6,234 bases of DNA, taken from Rhodanobacter sp. (GTDB lineage Bacteria; Pseudomonadota; Gammaproteobacteria; Xanthomonadales; Rhodanobacteraceae). Position 1 is the first letter of the stretch. Each line of letters opens with the position of its first letter. The translations under genes were made by a program, and so were the position numbers. The DNA lies in the NCBI GenBank assembly GCA_026193555.1, contig JAPHUU010000219.1, forward strand, positions 1 to 6,234, read 5' to 3'. This document shows, piece by piece, positions 5,512 to 6,234 of this stretch. The notes beneath the pieces are model-generated. The model did not search any database and was not told the origin of the DNA. It saw only the letters and a list, made by a program, of their open reading frames with translations.

Positions 5512-6102
5512 ATGAACGCGACGTTGCCCAACACGGGGCAAGCCGGCCCGCAGGACCGGACCAGCAAGGTATTGATCTGGATTCTGCTGTTTGTCATTGT
5601 GGCCTGTTTCCTGGGTATGGCCGCCGCGACCCGAAGCACCTACCAGCAGGTCGCTCCGTTGCCTCAGCAAATGGTCACCCGCAGTGGCACCTCAGTGATG
5701 AGCTACGCCGATATTGTGGGTGGCAAGTCCGGCTTCCAGAAGGCCGACCTGATGGACTACGGCAGCCTGTATGGCATGGGCTCTGCCTTCGGCGAGGACT
5801 ACACCGCCGAGTATCTCGTGCAGTTGGCGAAGGAGGTTCAGAACAATCTCGCGCTGGCGCGTTACGGCAAACCGTTCGATGCCATCGATGCTGACCAGCA
5901 GTCAGGCATCACGAACAGCATGCGCGAGCAACTGCGCGGAATCGACCTCAGTCAGTCGCAGGTCGTCCTGCCCGACGCCGTCGCCACGGCGATCGAATCA
6001 CTGCGCCCGCGCATTGCCACGGCGTTGCTCACCGATGACTTCAGCAAGGGTTATACGGGCGCGCGGGCACTGAATCCTGCAGATTCTCAAGTCCTTTTCT
6101 GA
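5512..6102 (+). CDS. norB: Quinol-dependent nitric oxide reductase (qNOR), N-terminal part only; disrupted
   Basis: qNOR reduces NO to N2O in the inner membrane with electrons from quinol. Residues 19-40 form the first membrane helix. Then comes the periplasmic cytochrome-c-like but haem-free domain specific to the single-subunit enzyme: SYADIVGGKSGFQKADLMDY (64-83), GMGSAFGEDYTAEYL (88-102), RYGKPFDAIDADQQ (117-130) and VVLPDAVATAIESLRPRIA (151-169). From memory this resembles the Geobacillus qNOR (FQKYGLMDYG, GPDYTAEAL, YNKPFADL) more than the Neisseria type. A whole enzyme is about 750 residues with twelve or more more helices; here only about 190 fit. The frame departs from the family around 6085 and stops at 6100-6102. 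The catalytic haem/FeB subunit region is missing, so qNOR cannot be separated from the related NO dismutase (Nod). An FNR-type box and strong ribosome site lie upstream. The product as written would be non-functional. Confidence 0.85.
   Translation: MNATLPNTGQAGPQDRTSKVLIWILLFVIVACFLGMAAATRSTYQQVAPLPQQMVTRSGTSVMSYADIVGGKSGFQKADLMDYGSLYGMGSAFGEDYTAEYLVQLAKEVQNNLALARYGKPFDAIDADQQSGITNSMREQLRGIDLSQSQVVLPDAVATAIESLRPRIATALLTDDFSKGYTGARALNPADSQVLF
6065..6085. other. Junction between qNOR gene and unrelated AT-richer DNA
   Basis: Plus-strand sequence up to about 6085 still reads as qNOR (ALNPAD). Minus-strand sequence down to about 6065 reads as ABC1 kinase (LQDSVP). The ~18-base stretch 6065-6082 therefore fits both genes, the mark of a join at short shared sequence. 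Beyond it composition falls to 25 G/C in the 60 bases 6121-6180 (42%, hand count), far below the visibly GC-rich rest of the window. No insertion-sequence terminal repeat was recognised. Confidence 0.65.
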
Positions 6103-6232
6103 AAGTTGAGGGCAAAAAATTGGTCATGATGCTGAACAGCTGACCCACTTTGATAAACAATCCCTGCAATTCAAGAATTGTCTTCTCGATGCGAATCGCT
6201 GCACGCTGATGAACCAGGCCAATATGCTCATT
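6065..6232 (-). CDS. ABC1/UbiB/AarF-family atypical kinase, internal fragment
   Basis: A minus-strand frame enters from the right edge without a start codon. Its first part includes RIEKTILELQGLFIKVGQLF, followed by SIMTNFLPSTFRKGLENLQD and then SVP. This is the hallmark N-terminal region of the ABC1 (UbiB/AarF/Coq8) family: the K-x-G-Q motif (KVGQ), S-x-x-x-x-LP and LQDxVP. These proteins are atypical kinase/ATPases; UbiB acts in ubiquinone biosynthesis, but many members have no known role. The frame continues as ARPYNPC to a stop at 6041-6043, where it overlaps qNOR coding sequence, so the true kinase sequence is lost at about 6065. ATP-binding and catalytic regions are absent. Low GC and codons such as AAA, ATT and TTT differ from all neighbours, suggesting DNA from another replicon or organism. 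Confidence 0.8.
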
Positions 6233-6234
6233 TC

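Noticed and set aside
6086..6234. Insertion sequence interrupting the NO reductase gene
   Set aside because: The tail was first suspected to be an IS end because of the drop in GC, but no terminal inverted repeat or transposase sequence is visible and the minus strand reads as an ABC1-family kinase.

Overview
This is a high-GC, all-plus-strand denitrification and nitrosative-stress cluster. Its last ~150 bases are foreign-looking, AT-richer DNA. The gene set is a NirK with a fused cytochrome c domain, NirV, an SCO1/SenC copper protein, NnrS, FNR-type regulators and a quinol-type NO reductase. With the base composition, this points to a denitrifying proteobacterium, most plausibly a gammaproteobacterium of the Rhodanobacter/Xanthomonadales kind or a betaproteobacterium. 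That assignment is inference from gene content only.

Layout: 1-89 is the C-terminal end of a Crp/Fnr-family regulator. 180-1430 is nnrS, a polytopic haem/copper membrane protein. 1569-3026 is nirK, a periplasmic copper nitrite reductase with a C-terminal c-type haem domain. 3083-3865 is nirV, an exported SUMF1-fold protein without the catalytic cysteines of formylglycine-generating enzymes. 3862-4455 is an SCO1/SenC copper chaperone, overlapping nirV by four bases. 4638-5396 is a true FNR-like regulator with all four iron-sulphur cysteines. From 5512, a quinol-dependent NO reductase gene begins but is cut off after about 190 codons.

Three near-identical FNR/DNR-type boxes (CTGATCCA[G/C]ATCA[G/C]) lie 64-72 nt (box centre to ATG) upstream of nnrS, nirK and the NO reductase gene. 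No such box was found before the fnr gene, which instead has an extended -10 promoter and a perfect 14-bp palindrome. The simplest model is an oxygen-sensing FNR protein, with or without the upstream regulator, switching on nitrite reduction to NO (NirK), NO reduction to N2O (qNOR) and NO-stress protection (NnrS) together. NirV and the SCO protein would be co-transcribed maturation or copper-supply factors for NirK.

The least expected signal is at the right edge. The qNOR reading frame stops at 6100-6102, just after sequence that changes abruptly to about 42% GC. On the minus strand this tail encodes a clear piece of an ABC1/UbiB/AarF-family atypical kinase (KVGQ, LPSTFRKGLENLQD). About 18 bases (around 6065-6082) fit both genes. 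This looks like a short-homology join: either an assembly chimera at a contig end or a real rearrangement that destroyed the NO reductase gene.
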